A stretch of 39,441 bases of DNA from contig WQRQ01000011.1 of assembly GCA_009786685.1 (NCBI GenBank), forward strand, positions 1 to 39,441. Direction: 5' to 3'. The notes below the pieces were generated by a model that made no database searches, was not told where the DNA came from, and worked only from the letters and a program-made list of their open reading frames with translations. A program made the position numbers and the translations under genes. Positions 1 through 8,455 of the stretch are shown piece after piece. This DNA comes from Defluviitaleaceae bacterium (lineage in GTDB: Bacteria > Bacillota > Clostridia > Lachnospirales > WQUN01). The stretch's first letter is position 1, and each line of letters starts with the position of its first letter.

Positions 1-910
1 TTTGGTCCATTTTTCTTACGGTCTCGCGGTCGGTTAGGTATATGCCTGCTTTTTCCAGTGGCGGGCGGCCGTTGGGGAAGTCGTCTTCGATTATCAGATA
101 TTTGGCGGCCTCGGCGTTTACAAACGACGCTACAAAGGTATGGCTTGGGGTTTCGGTGATTGCGGTGTCTTCGTAGCCTGTTTCGGAAAGCATTTTTGCT
201 ACATCCTCCGAGGGGCGTGGTGTGATTTTGTCAATCATCGTCCATGGGAAGGATTGCTTTTCTACATATGCTTTTAATTCGGCGGTGACTTTTCCGTTTG
301 CCAGCCATGTGTCTACTACGGTTAGTACGGATTTTTTTAGTTGCTCGCCGTTTTCTGCAAAGTTATCCATCGTAACCAGTGCGCATGGTGGCGCGGCGGC
401 CTCGTGGCGGCTTACCAGCCCTGCGGCTATTTGCTCTATTGTGGTTTTTGCGTCGTCGGGGGTGGCGCAGACTGTTGCGGGGTTTACGGCATAGCCTTTT
501 TCTGTGATGGTAAGGGAAATCATTTGCAACGACGGCGCGGCGATTATTTTACGCAGGCGTGGGAAGTCGCCGCAAAAGGCGTCTGCCATGCTCGCTATTA
601 CGCGCTTTTCTATGCTGCCGTCGGCGTTTAGTGTTACGCCTAGGGTTAGGTTGTCGTATGGGGTAAAAGACGCGGGGATGATTTTTTGGTCAAAAGCTTC
701 GTAGACCAGTATTCCTGTGGTCGCGTGGCCGGTTTCAAGTAGGTCTTGTTGCGCCGCCGCCACAAATATTCTAAAGATATTGCCCGCGCCCATGTGTAGC
801 CATGTGGGTGCGGCTTTTGTGCGCTCTACCATAGCGGCTACATCAAATTTGGGGAGGTCGTAGCCCTTCCAGTCGGCGGGGTTTGCTATGCTTTTTAGGT
901 TTAGCTTCAT
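1..910 (-). CDS. uxuB: Mannitol dehydrogenase family protein, probable fructuronate reductase (5' part only)
   Basis: This frame opens at ATG 908-910 and runs off the window edge without a stop, so only about the first 303 residues are visible. The N-terminal stretch WLHMGAGNIFR is the dinucleotide-binding signature of the long-chain mannitol dehydrogenase family. TMDNFAENGE near the middle and FPWTMIDKITPRPSE further on match the conserved family motifs. The start overlaps the uxuA stop by four bases (ATGA), so the two genes are translationally coupled. With mannonate dehydratase directly upstream, the likely reaction is NADH-dependent interconversion of D-fructuronate and D-mannonate in hexuronate breakdown in the cytoplasm. 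Tagaturonate, mannitol or arabinitol dehydrogenases share the fold, so substrate assignment rests on the neighbour. Confidence 0.85.
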   Translation of the reverse strand, partial: MKLNLKSIANPADWKGYDLPKFDVAAMVERTKAAPTWLHMGAGNIFRIFVAAAQQDLLETGHATTGILVYEAFDQKIIPASFTPYDNLTLGVTLNADGSIEKRVIASMADAFCGDFPRLRKIIAAPSLQMISLTITEKGYAVNPATVCATPDDAKTTIEQIAAGLVSRHEAAAPPCALVTMDNFAENGEQLKKSVLTVVDTWLANGKVTAELKAYVEKQSFPWTMIDKITPRPSEDVAKMLSETGYEDTAITETPSHTFVASFVNAEAAKYLIIEDDFPNGRPPLEKAGIYLTDRETVRKMDQ

Positions 911-1992
911 TGCTTCGCGCCCCTTTCCAGTGCTTCCCATATGCCTTGCAGATACGTCGCGCCCAGTGCGCGGTCGTACAGGCCGTAGCCGGGGCGGCCT
1001 TTTTTGGTTGTCTCGTCCCAAATCATGCGGCCATGGTCGGGGCGCACCCAGCCCTTAAAGCCCACGTCGTGGAATGCCTTCATAATTGCGTACATATCCA
1101 GCGAGCCGAGGGAAGTCAAATGCGCGGACTCGTAGAAGTCGGTATCGTTTTCAAATTTTAGGTTGCGCACATGGGCAAAGTGAATCCGCCCCTCGCCGCC
1201 AAACTCGCGCACCATGGCGGGGATATCCGCGCCTTTTTTCGCGCCAAGCGAGCCTGTGCAAAGGGTAAGCCCGTTATGCTTGCTTGGGTTTAAATCCAGG
1301 TAGCGGCGCACATTGTCGCGGCTGATAATCAGCTTTGGCAAGCCGAAAATCGGTAGCGGGGGGTCGTCGGGATGTACTGCCATTTTTATATCCAGTTTCT
1401 CCGCGTGGGGGATGATTGCGTCCAAAAAGTATTTCATGTTTGCGTAAAAGGTTTCTTCTTTCATGCCTTCGTAGGCGGCAAGGGCTTCGCGGATTTTTTT
1501 CATGCGCTCGGGTTCCCAGCCGGGCATTTCGTAGGTGTCGGATTCTTTTGCGTAGCGGGCGGCCAACTCCTCCGGCGTTAGTCCGCTTATGAAGGCGGCC
1601 TCGTAGCGCATGGTGTTGGAGCCGTCGGGCAGGTCGTAGTATAGGTGGCTGCGTGCCCAGTCCAGTACGGGCATCATGTTGTAGCATATGCATTTTATGC
1701 CGTATTTTGCCAACCGCTCCATTGTTAAAATGTAGTTTTCGATTTTTTTGTCGCGGCCGGGTGCGCCCAGTTTTATGTCCTCGTGGATGTTTACGCTTTC
1801 GATTACTTCTACTTCCAGCCCGTGGGAAGATACCATTTCTTTCATTGCTTTTATGCGGTCCTCCGGCCATGCGTCGCCTGCGGGGATGTCCAGCAGGCTT
1901 GTTACAACACCCGTCATACCCGGGATTTGTCGTATTTCCTTTAGTCCTATGGGGTCTGCACCGTGGCCAAACCATCTGAATGTCATTTTCAT
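907..1992 (-). CDS. uxuA: Mannonate dehydratase
   Basis: A 361-residue protein that matches UxuA over its whole length. It begins MKMTFRWFGHGADPI and carries the family stretches YNMMPVLDW, MAVHPDDPP and RPDHGR, whose His, Asp and Cys residues form the divalent metal site of this TIM-barrel enzyme. It dehydrates D-mannonate to 2-keto-3-deoxygluconate, the step after fructuronate reductase in glucuronate degradation. A GGAAG ribosome site lies just before ATG 1990-1992. It sits 4 bp after the flavodoxin-like gene and overlaps the uxuB start by four bases, so it is probably the penultimate gene of a long transcript. No kdgK or kdgA is visible; they may lie beyond position 1. Confidence 0.95.
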   Translation of the reverse strand: MKMTFRWFGHGADPIGLKEIRQIPGMTGVVTSLLDIPAGDAWPEDRIKAMKEMVSSHGLEVEVIESVNIHEDIKLGAPGRDKKIENYILTMERLAKYGIKCICYNMMPVLDWARSHLYYDLPDGSNTMRYEAAFISGLTPEELAARYAKESDTYEMPGWEPERMKKIREALAAYEGMKEETFYANMKYFLDAIIPHAEKLDIKMAVHPDDPPLPIFGLPKLIISRDNVRRYLDLNPSKHNGLTLCTGSLGAKKGADIPAMVREFGGEGRIHFAHVRNLKFENDTDFYESAHLTSLGSLDMYAIMKAFHDVGFKGWVRPDHGRMIWDETTKKGRPGYGLYDRALGATYLQGIWEALERGAKQ

Positions 1993-1996
1993 AAAA

Positions 1997-2569
1997 TCAC
2001 TTCCCTTTTTCCATGAGTTTTAGTAACCACAGTATGTTTTCCCCGAGACGTTTCATTGTGCCTTTGCCTTCATCATCCTTGTCGAAGTCGTCGGGCGCGA
2101 GGGAAAGGCTCATATTCCAATAAGTGCTGCCCGGCACAATCATGTCGCTGATAAAAAAGAAATGCTGGATGGAATCAAGTGTGTGAATCCCACCCGCACG
2201 GCGCACAGCACTAACAGCCGCACCAACCTTGCGAGAAAGCGCGTTTGTGCTGCGTGCCATGTAACCGCAGCGGTCGATAACTGCCTTTGTCTCGGGTGTG
2301 AGGTCGGAAAAATACGTGGGCGAGCCGATGATAATTGCGTCGGCGGCCAGCATTTTTTTGTACACGTCGTTTACCCAGTCGTCGGTTACGCATGTGCTTT
2401 TGGTCTCGCGGCATTTTCCGCAGGCCAAACAGCCGTGTACAGCTTTTCCGCCTGCTTGGTATAGCTCGGTTTCCGCGCCGCCTTCTTTTAGTACGCCAAG
2501 TACGGCATTTAGCATTGCTGCTGTGTTGCCCTTTTCGCGAGGGCTTCCGTTAATCGCTAATACTTTCAA
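1997..2569 (-). CDS. Flavodoxin family / NADPH-dependent FMN reductase-like protein with Cys cluster
   Basis: A 190-residue protein with the flavodoxin-like phosphate-binding start VLAINGSPREKGNT and the second flavin loop GSPTYFSDLTPETKAVIDR. Residues 47-60 hold four cysteines spaced C-x2-C-x2-C-x6-C, similar to the compact 4Fe-4S motif of iron-sulfur flavoproteins, so an electron-transfer flavoprotein is more likely than a simple quinone reductase (inference). The start codon is TTG 2567-2569, preceded by GGAGGA at good spacing. It overlaps the end of the RDD gene by 20 bases. Electron donor and acceptor cannot be read from the sequence. Its position directly before uxuA may only reflect operon packing. 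Confidence 0.8.
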   Translation of the reverse strand: MKVLAINGSPREKGNTAAMLNAVLGVLKEGGAETELYQAGGKAVHGCLACGKCRETKSTCVTDDWVNDVYKKMLAADAIIIGSPTYFSDLTPETKAVIDRCGYMARSTNALSRKVGAAVSAVRRAGGIHTLDSIQHFFFISDMIVPGSTYWNMSLSLAPDDFDKDDEGKGTMKRLGENILWLLKLMEKGK

Positions 2570-3230
2570 AATAATCCTCCTCCGGTTGATTATATTTTTG
2601 TAGATGAATTTTTATTTTTTCAAAAATTGCCCCTCCGCCGTCATTAAAATCGTCGCGGCGAGCCAGCCAGTCTTCCACAAGCTGCCGTTCCTCCGCCGTT
2701 AGCAAAAAAGCGTCGGGCAAGCCGCTTGGCCAAGCCGATGCAACAACGGGTGCGGGTGCGGAATTTTCGCAAATCACAACCGTGCCTGCGGCCATATCGC
2801 CCAAGCGTTTGTGCTTTTTAGAGAACAAAACCACAATAAGCCCCACATAAAGCATATCCAACGAAGCCCTAATAAGCCCACGCACCAGCGACTGAGAAAA
2901 TCCAAGTGGCTGTCCGTTATCGCGGATTACGCGCAGCCCAAAAATCCGCTTACCCAACGACTGCCCGTTTGTCATAAGCTCCCATACGATAAAATAGCCA
3001 AACTGCACAAGAAATGCAAACACCATCACAATACCAAGTGCAGTGCCGCTTGGGTCGGTGTTTCCCATAATAAAACGGTCTGCCCAAAGCAGCACAAGTA
3101 CAGCGGCGGCGGCAATAAGCGCGACCTGCACCGCAAAGTCAATAAGAAACGCCGCCACACGCGACCCCGCACCCGCCAAGCGGTATTCCACCTCGATGCT
3201 TGAGGGGGTGATAATCGTTATCGTCTTCAT
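2550..3230 (-). CDS. RDD family membrane protein
   Basis: A 226-residue protein with the RDD-domain hallmarks: Arg24 and Asp31 in the first membrane helix (AGSRVAAFLIDFAVQ), a long second and third hydrophobic segment, and the closing motif KRLGDMAAGTVVI. The last 60 or so residues are a soluble tail rich in acidic residues. RDD proteins are poorly characterised; some act in ion exchange, and the cargo here is unknown. The start overlaps the stop of the M32 peptidase gene by four bases (ATGA) and the tail overlaps the flavodoxin-like gene, so all three are on one transcript. Confidence 0.85.
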   Translation of the reverse strand: MKTITIITPSSIEVEYRLAGAGSRVAAFLIDFAVQVALIAAAAVLVLLWADRFIMGNTDPSGTALGIVMVFAFLVQFGYFIVWELMTNGQSLGKRIFGLRVIRDNGQPLGFSQSLVRGLIRASLDMLYVGLIVVLFSKKHKRLGDMAAGTVVICENSAPAPVVASAWPSGLPDAFLLTAEERQLVEDWLARRDDFNDGGGAIFEKIKIHLQKYNQPEEDYFESISD

Positions 3231-4726
3231 ATGAGTTTGTACAGCTTGCTGTATTTATTTGTGAGGTATTCTGCTAAGTGAGTGGAGTCCAACTGCTCAC
3301 CGAAGGATTTTTGCATAAGCAATGCAGGCGTGTATTTTGAGCCATGCTTATGAATTTTTTCGCGGAGCCAATCGGTGATTTTGGAGAACTCGCCCTTGCG
3401 GATGAGCGAGCTTACGTCCATTTCCTTTTTCATATAATGCAGAAACTGCGCTGCATATGCCGACCCAAGCGCGTATGTCGGAAAGTACCCAAAATAGCCT
3501 ATCGGCCAGTGGATATCTTGCATAATGCCGTCGGCGTAGGTGGGTGGGGTTAGGCCAAGGTATTCTTCGTATTTGCTGTTCCAGATTTGCGGAAGGTCTG
3601 CGATTTTGCATTCGCCGCCAAACAGCATTTTTTCGATTTCGTAGCGGATGATTACGTGCAGGCTGTAGGTTAGCTCGTCGGCTTCCACGCGGATTAGCGA
3701 GGGCTTGGATTCATTTGCCGCTTCAAAAAACATCTGCGGGGTTACATGTGCAAATTCCTTTGGCAGAATTTCCTTTAGCTCCGGCGTGATAAATTCCCAA
3801 AATTCCAAGCTGCGGCCGATTACATTCTCGTAGAAGCGGCTTTGGCTCTCGTGAATCCCCATGGATGTGCCGTCGCCCAGCAACGACCCTGCGATATCCT
3901 TGCCCATGTTTTGCTCGTAGATGGCATGGCCGCACTCGTGTAAAACTGAATACAGCGACGATAAAAAGTCTGTCTCATCGTAGCGGGTGGTAATGCGTAC
4001 GTCGGTGCTGTCCGTACTCATGCACATGGGGTGGGCGGCAACACCGATGTAACCGCGGTTTAAATCGTACCCGATTTTTTTGGCAATAAACTCGGAAATC
4101 TTACGCTGTGTCTCAATATCCACAACTGCGTTTTTAAACGACGTATCAATTTTTTTCTCGGAAGCCATAACCTTTTTAAGAAGCGGCACAACCGTTCCCT
4201 TCAGCGTACCAAAAAATCTATCGTAGATGGTCACAGTCATGTCGTCCTCGTAGTCGTTAAGCAAAACATCGTATACACAGCCACCTGCGGGGATTTTATC
4301 CTTGCGATACTCCAGCTTTTTCATATCCAGCTTAATAATCCGCTCCAAATACGGCGCGAACTTTGCAAAGTCGTTTGCTTTGCGCGCCTTGCGCCATACG
4401 TCGTTGGATTCTTCTGTGAGCTTTGCGTACTGCTCCATTATGTCGGCGGGGATTTTTACTTTTTTGTCGTATTCGTCCTTAGCCTCCTTGTACAATGCTT
4501 TAACGATGTCGTCTTGGCTATCCAAAACCGGCGCGAGGGTATCAAGGAAATTTTTGATGGTGTCAGAAGTCTGCATATTGTAAACTTCCAACTCAAAAAA
4601 GCCCGCTCGCTTAGCCCGCTGTGCCAATCCGCCACCCGGCGCAATCGTCTCCGAATCAAACTCCATAATCGCAATCACTTGTTTAAACATGTTAATCCGT
4701 TCCATGTAATTAATAAAATCCTGCAT
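3227..4726 (-). CDS. Carboxypeptidase M32 (Taq carboxypeptidase family)
   Basis: A 499-residue zinc metallocarboxypeptidase. The zinc site is HECGH at residues 263-267, followed by HESQSRFYEN, which supplies the third ligand and is diagnostic of family M32. Downstream are VEADELTYSLHVIIRYEIEK and the GYFPTYALGS stretch, also family-typical. Length and domain order match complete family members. It releases C-terminal amino acids from peptides in the cytoplasm. The start ATG has GGAGG about 8 bases upstream. It lies 31 bp after the O-antigen-ligase-like gene and overlaps the RDD gene by four bases. Confidence 0.95.
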   Translation of the reverse strand: MQDFINYMERINMFKQVIAIMEFDSETIAPGGGLAQRAKRAGFFELEVYNMQTSDTIKNFLDTLAPVLDSQDDIVKALYKEAKDEYDKKVKIPADIMEQYAKLTEESNDVWRKARKANDFAKFAPYLERIIKLDMKKLEYRKDKIPAGGCVYDVLLNDYEDDMTVTIYDRFFGTLKGTVVPLLKKVMASEKKIDTSFKNAVVDIETQRKISEFIAKKIGYDLNRGYIGVAAHPMCMSTDSTDVRITTRYDETDFLSSLYSVLHECGHAIYEQNMGKDIAGSLLGDGTSMGIHESQSRFYENVIGRSLEFWEFITPELKEILPKEFAHVTPQMFFEAANESKPSLIRVEADELTYSLHVIIRYEIEKMLFGGECKIADLPQIWNSKYEEYLGLTPPTYADGIMQDIHWPIGYFGYFPTYALGSAYAAQFLHYMKKEMDVSSLIRKGEFSKITDWLREKIHKHGSKYTPALLMQKSFGEQLDSTHLAEYLTNKYSKLYKLI

Positions 4727-4757
4727 TAAAAAACCTCCAAAGATGAAATTTTATTTT

Positions 4758-6356
4758 TCAACTGACATTGTTTTTCCCGGCCATGGACGCAACCAGCCCT
4801 GCTATCACCCAGAAAACCAACATAACACGCGGATAAAACCATACATATTCCCCTACGCCAAATACTACAAACACGGCGAGTGCGGCGATGCCTGCGGCCA
4901 TGTAGATTTTATACTCGCTGTCCTCGGAGGCCATGTGCGATGAGATTCCGCGTTTAAACAGGCGGAAGAGGTAGGCTAAAAATGCGAGCAGCGCGCCGAT
5001 TCCGCTGTGGGTGATAAGGTCAAGGAACATATTATGTGAGTGCATGGCACGTTCTGCTAAGGGATGGGCGTAGCTTCTGTAAATTCTTATGAAGGCGGCG
5101 GGGCCCATTCCGATTCCCTGTACCCAGAAGTCTTCGAGCATTCTAAGGACGCCGCCCCAGATTAGAAAGCGGTACTGGCTGGAGGTATCTTGCCCGAGTG
5201 TGAAAAGCCGCTCCAAAATCCCTGCGGGGATAAACGGCAGCGCGAGAATAAGCACAAGCAGGCCAATAGGTACAAGCCTGGGCGCGGTCATAAGCACAAA
5301 AACGCCGATGCCCGCCAAAAGCGCGATATAGCCCGCCCGCGAGTACGTAAGCGCAAAGGCCGCGACCACGATAAAAATTGCACCAATCAAAACAATACGC
5401 CGAGTGTCGTTTTTGACGGTAATCGCCACGGCAAGCACAAAGGGCAAAAGCATAGCCCAAAACTGTGCGTCGTTATTGGGATTTCCCAGAGTAGAATACA
5501 GCCGAGAAAGCCCCGGGCTTGCGCCGAGGTCTGTAAACGCCGCTTGGATTTCTATGCCCATGGCAAATTGGTAAAACCCAAACAAAGCCGCCACCACAAG
5601 CACGACAGAAATCATGGTAAAAAATAACCGAAAATCATTCTTATCCCGAAAAACAAATGACACAATCACGGAATGTACAACGCAAGCGAAAAAAATAATA
5701 AAAACGCGTAAGCTATCTCCACCGCCGTAGCCCGTGACAATACTCAATGAGCAGAAAAAAACAAATAAAACAAGCGCGGGTGAGATATGCGCGAGGTTAG
5801 GTTTTTCCTTGCCGCCCGTGAGTAAAAACCACTGCAACAGAAAAACGCCCGCAAAAAATACCGCGCTTAACAGCAAAAACATATTATTCCACATGGGGCT
5901 TGGGATTACGAGAACGCCAAGCAAAAATACCATGTACGACAGCTTTAACGCGCCCGTGGCTTCTCCAAAATACCAACGCAGCAGCCGTGCAGGAACACAG
6001 CCGTAAAACGCCTTGTTCCAGTAGCTGATGAAGCCGGTGTCGCGTTTTGCGACTGCTGCGCAGGCCGCAAAAGCACGACTGTTAAGGCTGGTTTTGTTCC
6101 ACTGTACAACGAGACGTACGCACCATCCTATTGCGGCAAAAATCCCGCTTGTGATAAATGCGATAAATTTGAAAATCAACGAGCCTTGCCAGTAGTCTCG
6201 GTACTCTGTGCTTGTAAAGCCTTGCAAAATTGCGCTGCTGCCCGCGGCCTTTTTCACCACCATAAAGGCGCGAAAAATTAGGCTGTATTCGAAATAATAA
6301 TTTAGCCACGACAGGAACGCTACAGCTTTTTTTATTACTACGCTGCTCGTGTTCAT
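4758..6356 (-). CDS. O-antigen ligase / Wzy family polysaccharide polymerase-like membrane protein
   Basis: A 532-residue protein with roughly twelve hydrophobic segments. After the central helices it carries the Wzy_C-type pattern: LYSTLGNPNNDAQFWAMLLP, ALTYSRAGYIALLAG, and the large outer-loop region GIGMGPAAFIRIY followed by HSHNMFLDLITHSGIGALLAF. In Gram-positive bacteria such proteins polymerise or transfer capsular, exopolysaccharide or wall glycans at the outer membrane face; true O-antigen ligation is unlikely here (inference). The first 150 residues are an unusual N-terminal extension containing three hydrophobic stretches. It overlaps the preceding DUF4330 gene by four bases, which makes it part of the surface-polymer block. 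Confidence 0.85.
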   Translation of the reverse strand: MNTSSVVIKKAVAFLSWLNYYFEYSLIFRAFMVVKKAAGSSAILQGFTSTEYRDYWQGSLIFKFIAFITSGIFAAIGWCVRLVVQWNKTSLNSRAFAACAAVAKRDTGFISYWNKAFYGCVPARLLRWYFGEATGALKLSYMVFLLGVLVIPSPMWNNMFLLLSAVFFAGVFLLQWFLLTGGKEKPNLAHISPALVLFVFFCSLSIVTGYGGGDSLRVFIIFFACVVHSVIVSFVFRDKNDFRLFFTMISVVLVVAALFGFYQFAMGIEIQAAFTDLGASPGLSRLYSTLGNPNNDAQFWAMLLPFVLAVAITVKNDTRRIVLIGAIFIVVAAFALTYSRAGYIALLAGIGVFVLMTAPRLVPIGLLVLILALPFIPAGILERLFTLGQDTSSQYRFLIWGGVLRMLEDFWVQGIGMGPAAFIRIYRSYAHPLAERAMHSHNMFLDLITHSGIGALLAFLAYLFRLFKRGISSHMASEDSEYKIYMAAGIAALAVFVVFGVGEYVWFYPRVMLVFWVIAGLVASMAGKNNVS

Positions 6357-6841
6357 CCTACTTCCTCCAGGCCGGAGATTCTCATAAATATTTGGCCTCG
6401 GCCTGCGCGGACAGCCAAGCTATGGCCTATTCCGTAGCGGTTGCCCGCTATTATTATGCCGTGTTCGGTGGGCTGGGCGGTTAGGCGCGCACTTATTTCT
6501 ATTGAGGAAAAGCCCGGTTTTGGGCTGGCTACCGCTATCCCGTATTGGTCGGCATTCCAGATTCTTGCGTCGTCAATTTCTACTGCGGTTACTGTACCCA
6601 AGAAGACGTTTCGGCCATGGTCTGTTACGGGCGCACCGACTTCTACCGCAAAGGCTGTAAAGTCTTCTACTTCTTCCGCGAAAAAGGAAATTATAAACTC
6701 GCGGGTTTCCGGCGGCGCAATACCTATTACCCCACGCCCCGCGTTAAATTGCCATATTCCGAAAACCGCCACGCCGATTAGCACGATTACTATAAATAGG
6801 TCAATGATGTTTACCACACCGAAAATTTTTCCGTCTTTCAT
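6353..6841 (-). CDS. DUF4330 domain protein (copy 2)
   Basis: A 162-residue protein with one N-terminal membrane helix preceded by GKIFGVVNIIDLFIVIVLIGVAVFG, the DUF4330 signature, then a predicted extracytoplasmic beta-rich region. It is clearly a paralogue of the neighbour at 6845-7330: both share the (G)RIFGVV-x-IDLF start, VxDxxxxxFLGTV in the middle, and the closing pattern G..V.AGRxxxMxISxxxVEE or similar. The family has no known biochemical role but often sits beside polysaccharide export and polymerisation genes. Three bases separate it from copy 1, and it overlaps the O-antigen-ligase-like gene by four. Confidence 0.8.
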   Translation of the reverse strand: MKDGKIFGVVNIIDLFIVIVLIGVAVFGIWQFNAGRGVIGIAPPETREFIISFFAEEVEDFTAFAVEVGAPVTDHGRNVFLGTVTAVEIDDARIWNADQYGIAVASPKPGFSSIEISARLTAQPTEHGIIIAGNRYGIGHSLAVRAGRGQIFMRISGLEEVG

Positions 6842-6844
6842 ATT

Positions 6845-7330
6845 CTATTCCTCCACTCTTATGTCTGAAATATTTAGCATGGTTTTTGCTCTGCCCGCCC
6901 AAATTATTACCTCTGCGCCTACGGTATAGACGTTTCCGCCAAGGACAACCGCGCCGCCGGACAGGCCGCCGTAAACCCGCGACGTAATCGCCACGGAATA
7001 AAAGCCCTCCATTGTAGAAGCAACCTCGTTGCCGTGGATATCGGGCATAAATGTTATGCTATCGCCAATTTCTATGCCAACAACCGTACCCAAAAAAGTC
7101 CCGTTAATATCGTCTATCACAGGGGTGTTTTCTGCCAGCGCGGCTACGGTAAAATCCTCCAGCGCAGGCGAAAAAAACGTGATATACACAGGCTGCTCCG
7201 CGCCAACCACCGGGCGGCCACTCGCGCCTACATTAAAATACACCACCGCAATCACCGACGCGATTATCACCACCGCAAACAGGTCTATGAGGCTTACTAC
7301 GCCAAATATTCTGCCTTTTTTGTCTATCAT
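6845..7330 (-). CDS. DUF4330 domain protein (copy 1)
   Basis: A 161-residue protein starting MIDKKGRIFGVVSLIDLFAVV, one membrane helix then an extracytoplasmic domain with the DUF4330 repeat-like motifs VIDDINGTFLGTVVGIEIGD and VLGGNVYTVGAEVIIWAGRAKTM. It is the tandem duplicate of the gene at 6353-6841. The two copies have diverged considerably, so the duplication is old or maintained for separate roles, perhaps as a heteromer (inference). Its start overlaps the glycosyltransferase stop by four bases. The likely setting is the surface-glycan assembly machinery. Confidence 0.8.
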   Translation of the reverse strand: MIDKKGRIFGVVSLIDLFAVVIIASVIAVVYFNVGASGRPVVGAEQPVYITFFSPALEDFTVAALAENTPVIDDINGTFLGTVVGIEIGDSITFMPDIHGNEVASTMEGFYSVAITSRVYGGLSGGAVVLGGNVYTVGAEVIIWAGRAKTMLNISDIRVEE

Positions 7331-8448
7331 TGACTACCTCCTATTATGTTTTGAAACCTTTCCGCTTCATGCTTTATATGAAAGCCCGAGCTTTTTAAGT
7401 CGGGTGATTTTCTTTCTGTTTTTTGCAACGAGGCCGCTGTTTCTGCCCAAAAATCCGCACCTTTTTTTAGGCTTAAAAAGTGTGCGTTATCGCTTATTTT
7501 TGTTTCCTTCGCGATGGTGTCGGAAAGCAAAACGGGAAGCCCCGCCGCCTGCGCTTCGATGGCTACCAGCGTAAGGCCTTCGTGGAAGGACGGAATTAGC
7601 AACAGGTCAAATGCCTGATAATAGTCGGCGGGGTTATTCACCGCCCCTGTAAAAATTACTCGGTCGGAAATTTTCAACCGGCGACATTTTATCGTCAGTT
7701 GATTTTTTAATTCTCCGTCACCTACGATTAATAATGTTGCGTTTTCCAGCTTGCTGATGACTTCCAATGCGAAGGCATGGTTTTTTACTGTCGTTAGTCG
7801 CGCTACCATTCCGATTGTAAAACGCTCGCCAAGGTCGTGGATGGTGCGGATATTCTCTCGCACTTCGGGAGAATATCTAAATTTATCCAAGTCTATAGCA
7901 TTGTTTATAATATGAAAACTCTTTTTATGCAAGCCAACACAGCGATTTAATTGCGAATCCGGCCATTTTGGAGCAAACCCAAATAACCACCGCCCCGCGT
8001 CGGCGGTACATGCCAAATACAAATTTGTAAACATCCGCAAAAACGGACGCGCAAAAAAATGCACCCATCGCTTTACCCGCGAAGCCCCTTGATAGTCGGA
8101 GAAGTGACTCCACGCCGCACGTGTTTTTACACCGCACCACCACGCTACCTTCATCTCTATTGCGGCGAGGGCGTGTTCTGTGCATATGATTACTGTGTCG
8201 TACTCGGGGTGGCTTTTGTAGATTTTTCGCATGGCGAAGATATTTTTGAAGAAACCTTCCCCGCGTGTGGGAACACGGAAAATCCTCGCGCCTAGCGAGC
8301 GCGCCTCCGCTTCGTAGTACCCGTCCGTGCCATGCACTACGAAGTCAAAAACCATCTCCTCGCGGTTTATATGGCGGAAGTAATTCATAACAACCGTTTC
8401 CGTGCCACCTAGGTCTAGGTTTGGCAAGATAATTAATATTCTTTTCAT
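7327..8448 (-). CDS. Glycosyltransferase, GT4/GT1-like (GT-B fold)
   Basis: The protein is about 373 residues from ATG 8446-8448. I chose this start because the family N-terminus MKRILIILPNLDLGGTETVVMN begins there and GAGG lies 5 bases upstream; the frame stays open further upstream only across the preceding gene. The N-terminal half holds the acceptor domain. The C-terminal half has TIGMVARLTTVKNHAFALEV, LLIVGDGELKNQL, VIFTGAVNNPADYYQAFDLLLIPSFHEGLTLVAIEAQAAGLPVLLSD, the nucleotide-sugar binding Rossmann domain with the E-x7-E motif. It probably transfers a sugar from a nucleotide donor during surface-polysaccharide synthesis. Donor and acceptor are unknown. It overlaps the 3' end of the stretch encoding the APH-family kinase by no coding bases but lies only 7 bp from it. 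Confidence 0.9.
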   Translation of the reverse strand: MKRILIILPNLDLGGTETVVMNYFRHINREEMVFDFVVHGTDGYYEAEARSLGARIFRVPTRGEGFFKNIFAMRKIYKSHPEYDTVIICTEHALAAIEMKVAWWCGVKTRAAWSHFSDYQGASRVKRWVHFFARPFLRMFTNLYLACTADAGRWLFGFAPKWPDSQLNRCVGLHKKSFHIINNAIDLDKFRYSPEVRENIRTIHDLGERFTIGMVARLTTVKNHAFALEVISKLENATLLIVGDGELKNQLTIKCRRLKISDRVIFTGAVNNPADYYQAFDLLLIPSFHEGLTLVAIEAQAAGLPVLLSDTIAKETKISDNAHFLSLKKGADFWAETAASLQKTERKSPDLKSSGFHIKHEAERFQNIIGGSQ

Positions 8449-8455
8449 TTTCGCC

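Noticed and set aside
1274-1975. A 233-codon minus-strand frame inside uxuA
   Set aside because: Same strand, shifted frame, Arg/Pro-rich, no family motif. The uxuA frame is unmistakable.
4758-6356. O-antigen ligase homologue as evidence for a Gram-negative host
   Set aside because: The fold is shared by Gram-positive capsule and wall-glycan polymerases. No outer-membrane, LPS core or Lpt genes are present, and LTA-synthase-like and PspC genes fit a Gram-positive cell.
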